Positions 62,544 to 64,000 of a DNA stretch of 64,000 bases are shown here, piece by piece. The position numbers were made by a program, and so were the translations under genes. Under the pieces are notes generated by a model. The model worked only from the letters and a program-made list of their open reading frames with translations. It was not told where the DNA came from and did no database searches. The DNA is from Oricola nitratireducens (GTDB lineage: Bacteria; Pseudomonadota; Alphaproteobacteria; Rhizobiales; Rhizobiaceae), in contig NZ_JACZCS010000039.1 in the NCBI RefSeq assembly GCF_014904745.1, positions 1 through 64,000 of the forward strand. Reading direction: 5' to 3'. Every line of letters starts with the position of its first letter. Within the stretch, counting starts at the first letter, position 1.

Positions 62544-63698
62544 TCAGGTTTTCTCCGCGCTGCGGAGGCGCGTTTCGGGAAGAAAGCTCTCCGGCAGAAA
62601 AGCGGGATTGCCGCCTTCGATTTGTGCCAGCACCGCCTTGGCCATCAGGTGCGCAATGCCGAAGCCGATCTTGAAGCCGCCGGTCGCGAGGAACGTGTTC
62701 CGGAAACCCGGAAGCGGGCCGATAAGCGGATCGCGGCCTGCCGCCTTGGGACGGATGCCGGCCCAGCGTTCGATCGTCGCTGCACCTTCGAGCGCTGGAG
62801 AAAGAGCTTTGGCGGCGGCGATTACGGCATCGAGCTTTTCGTCAGTCGACCCGGGGTCATCGAAGGAATTTTCCGAGGTGGAGCCGACGGCGACATCGCC
62901 GCTGTCATGCGCGATCACGTAAACGCCGTCGTCGTAGAGGATCGGGGCGGCAGGGTCGACCGGCCGCACCGGGCGGAGCAGGGCGGCCTGCCCCTTCACG
63001 CCCGTGCCCATAGATTGTTCAAATCCGGAACCAATCAGCGCGAAACTTTGCCAACCGGTTGCCAGGACGATGTGACCCGCGGAGATCCGGTCGCCACCGG
63101 CCAGACGGACCGTTCCGTCCGGATCCAGCGTTTCGACAGCGGTGTTTTCGCGGATGTCGACGGAATGGCGCCGGAAACCTTCGGCGAGCGCGGCGAGGAG
63201 CTTGCGCGGATCGACGCGCGCGGACAGATCGTCGTAATTCGCGCCGAACGGCATCGTATCCGCCGGCAGCCAGCGCGGAAGCGGCGTCTCGTCGAGAACG
63301 CGCCAGCGAAAGGGATGCGGCCAGTTCGTTTCGGAGGCTTTTGCCCAGTTTTCCGCGAAGGGGCGCTTGCGGGCGACGCGGACCGGCATCAGGCGGCCGC
63401 AACGCAGGTAACCGGCCGAAAGACCGGTGAAATCCTCCAGCTCCGCGATTTCTTCTTCCAGCGCCAGCAAGCCGTCGAGCTGGAACTGCTTCTTGCCGTC
63501 CCAGCCGGTCGGCTGATGCGGCATGAGCGCCCCCATGACGCCGCCGCTCGCGCCGGCACCGAGGCCGCGTTTCTCGATCAGAACGACCGACAGGCCTTGC
63601 CGCGCGGCGTAGAATGCAGTCCAAAGGCCGGTGACCCCTCCGCCGATCACGGCGAGGTCGTAGGTGTTTTCTGCCGCTTTGGCGCTGATGGATTGCAT
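62544..63698 (-). CDS. FAD-dependent oxidoreductase, DadA/glycine-oxidase type
   Basis: A 384-residue flavoprotein of the D-amino-acid-oxidase fold. The FAD loop is AVIGGGVTGLWTAFYAA (about 16-32) with acidic end VVLIEKRGLGAGASGG, and the C-terminal FATGGFKIGFGIAH-type segment (LATGGFKIGFGIAHL). The gene is divergent from mnmD with overlapping start codons. In E. coli the tRNA enzyme MnmC fuses an oxidase of this fold to MnmD, so this could be a separate MnmC oxidase half; a general amine oxidase is equally possible on sequence alone. Confidence 0.85.
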   Translation of the reverse strand: MQSISAKAAENTYDLAVIGGGVTGLWTAFYAARQGLSVVLIEKRGLGAGASGGVMGALMPHQPTGWDGKKQFQLDGLLALEEEIAELEDFTGLSAGYLRCGRLMPVRVARKRPFAENWAKASETNWPHPFRWRVLDETPLPRWLPADTMPFGANYDDLSARVDPRKLLAALAEGFRRHSVDIRENTAVETLDPDGTVRLAGGDRISAGHIVLATGWQSFALIGSGFEQSMGTGVKGQAALLRPVRPVDPAAPILYDDGVYVIAHDSGDVAVGSTSENSFDDPGSTDEKLDAVIAAAKALSPALEGAATIERWAGIRPKAAGRDPLIGPLPGFRNTFLATGGFKIGFGIAHLMAKAVLAQIEGGNPAFLPESFLPETRLRSAEKT

Positions 63699-63702
63699 GG
63701 TG

Positions 63703-64000
63703 ATGGCTGAACTGAAACGGGACGAGTTATCCTGGCTCGAAGGCGATATGCCGTTTTCGGAGCGGTTTGGCGACCATTTTTATTCGCGCGCCGACGGGCG
63801 GGCGGAATGCCATCACGTGTTCATGGGCGGAAACGGGCTGCCGGAGCGCTGGAATAATGCCGGAAATTTCACGATCGGCGAACTCGGCTTCGGCACCGGT
63901 CTGAATTTCCTCGAGACGTGGCGGACATGGCGTGCCTGCCGCGGACCGGACCAGATGCTCGATTTCGTGTCCTTCGAGGCCTATCCGATGGAGGGCGCCG
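63703..64000 (+). CDS. mnmD: tRNA (mnm5s2U34)-methyltransferase MnmD, partial
   Basis: The first 99 residues of a SAM-dependent methyltransferase cut by the window end. It begins MAELKRDELSWLEGDMPFSERFGDHFYS and holds the MnmC/MnmD motif GELGFGTGLNFLETW and the MGGNGLPERW segment. It would make the last step of 5-methylaminomethyl-uridine at the tRNA wobble position. ATG 63697 is also in frame and overlaps the start of the divergent oxidoreductase gene. Confidence 0.88.
   Translation, partial: MAELKRDELSWLEGDMPFSERFGDHFYSRADGRAECHHVFMGGNGLPERWNNAGNFTIGELGFGTGLNFLETWRTWRACRGPDQMLDFVSFEAYPMEGA

Overview
The window is GC-rich chromosomal DNA of an alphaproteobacterium, very probably of the order Hyphomicrobiales (Rhizobiales). 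The evidence is the gene content and order: an ExoR-type Sel1-repeat regulator, PopZ between tolC and valS, scpA-scpB-(ABC ATPase)-tatABC-serS-surE-pcm-nlpD-like, yajC-secDF-Mth938-NDUFAF6-like, ErpA, paired DUF1127 genes and a trigger factor with a Lys/Ala tail. No rRNA, phage, insertion sequence or CRISPR array was seen. Three tRNA genes are present: Asn-GTT, Cys-GCA and Leu-TAG.

Layout. 1-6.7 kb: a YqjI-like PadR regulator, then small enzymes on the minus strand (DUF1203, a Tat-type OmpA-domain protein, GNAT, sulfurtransferase, GFA protein, an unknown Pro/Ala-rich protein, and an alaX-cysK pair). 6.7-15.5 kb: a probable singlet-oxygen/photooxidative stress cluster. It has a ChrR-like protein and an SDR on the plus strand, facing a tightly packed minus-strand operon of photolyase, COG2907 flavoprotein, DUF1365 and cyclopropane-type fatty acid methyltransferase. 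Both units start with TGATCC-N16-CGTA promoters. An AT-rich insert with an AAA ATPase lies between them. 15.6-18.5 kb: c-di-GMP genes (GAF-EAL and a degenerate GGDEF) and small unknowns. 18.6-25.6 kb: tRNAs, an isoaspartyl methyltransferase homologue, tolC, popZ, valS. 25.8-31.6 kb: a FadL-type porin, exoR, a small secreted Cys protein, xthA, an NCS2 permease, erpA. 31.6-39.7 kb: dGTPase, argS, a large SPOR envelope protein, nagZ, scpA. 39.7-55 kb: scpB, an orphan ABC ATPase, the Tat translocase, serS, surE-pcm-LytM, a DUF815 ATPase, Sec accessory proteins and a group around a sterol-desaturase-like hydroxylase. 55-64 kb: a phosphate transporter, two paralogous NUDIX genes, trmFO, two DUF1127 modules, tRNA-Leu, tig, and a divergent FAD oxidoreductase/mnmD pair cut by the window end.

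The most interesting structure is at 59.7-60.6 kb. Two copies of one module lie in tandem: a perfect 15-bp palindrome, a precisely spaced -10-like element, a small DUF1127 gene, and a 3' RNA of three hairpins. Loops of these hairpins carry CCUCCUCCC or close variants. This matches the architecture of the CcsR/'cuckoo' small RNAs and their DUF1127 partner described in Rhodobacter. The second notable point is that the ChrR-like protein has lost most of the zinc site used to hold its sigma factor and has no sigma gene beside it, yet the matching promoters are present in front of it and of the photolyase operon.
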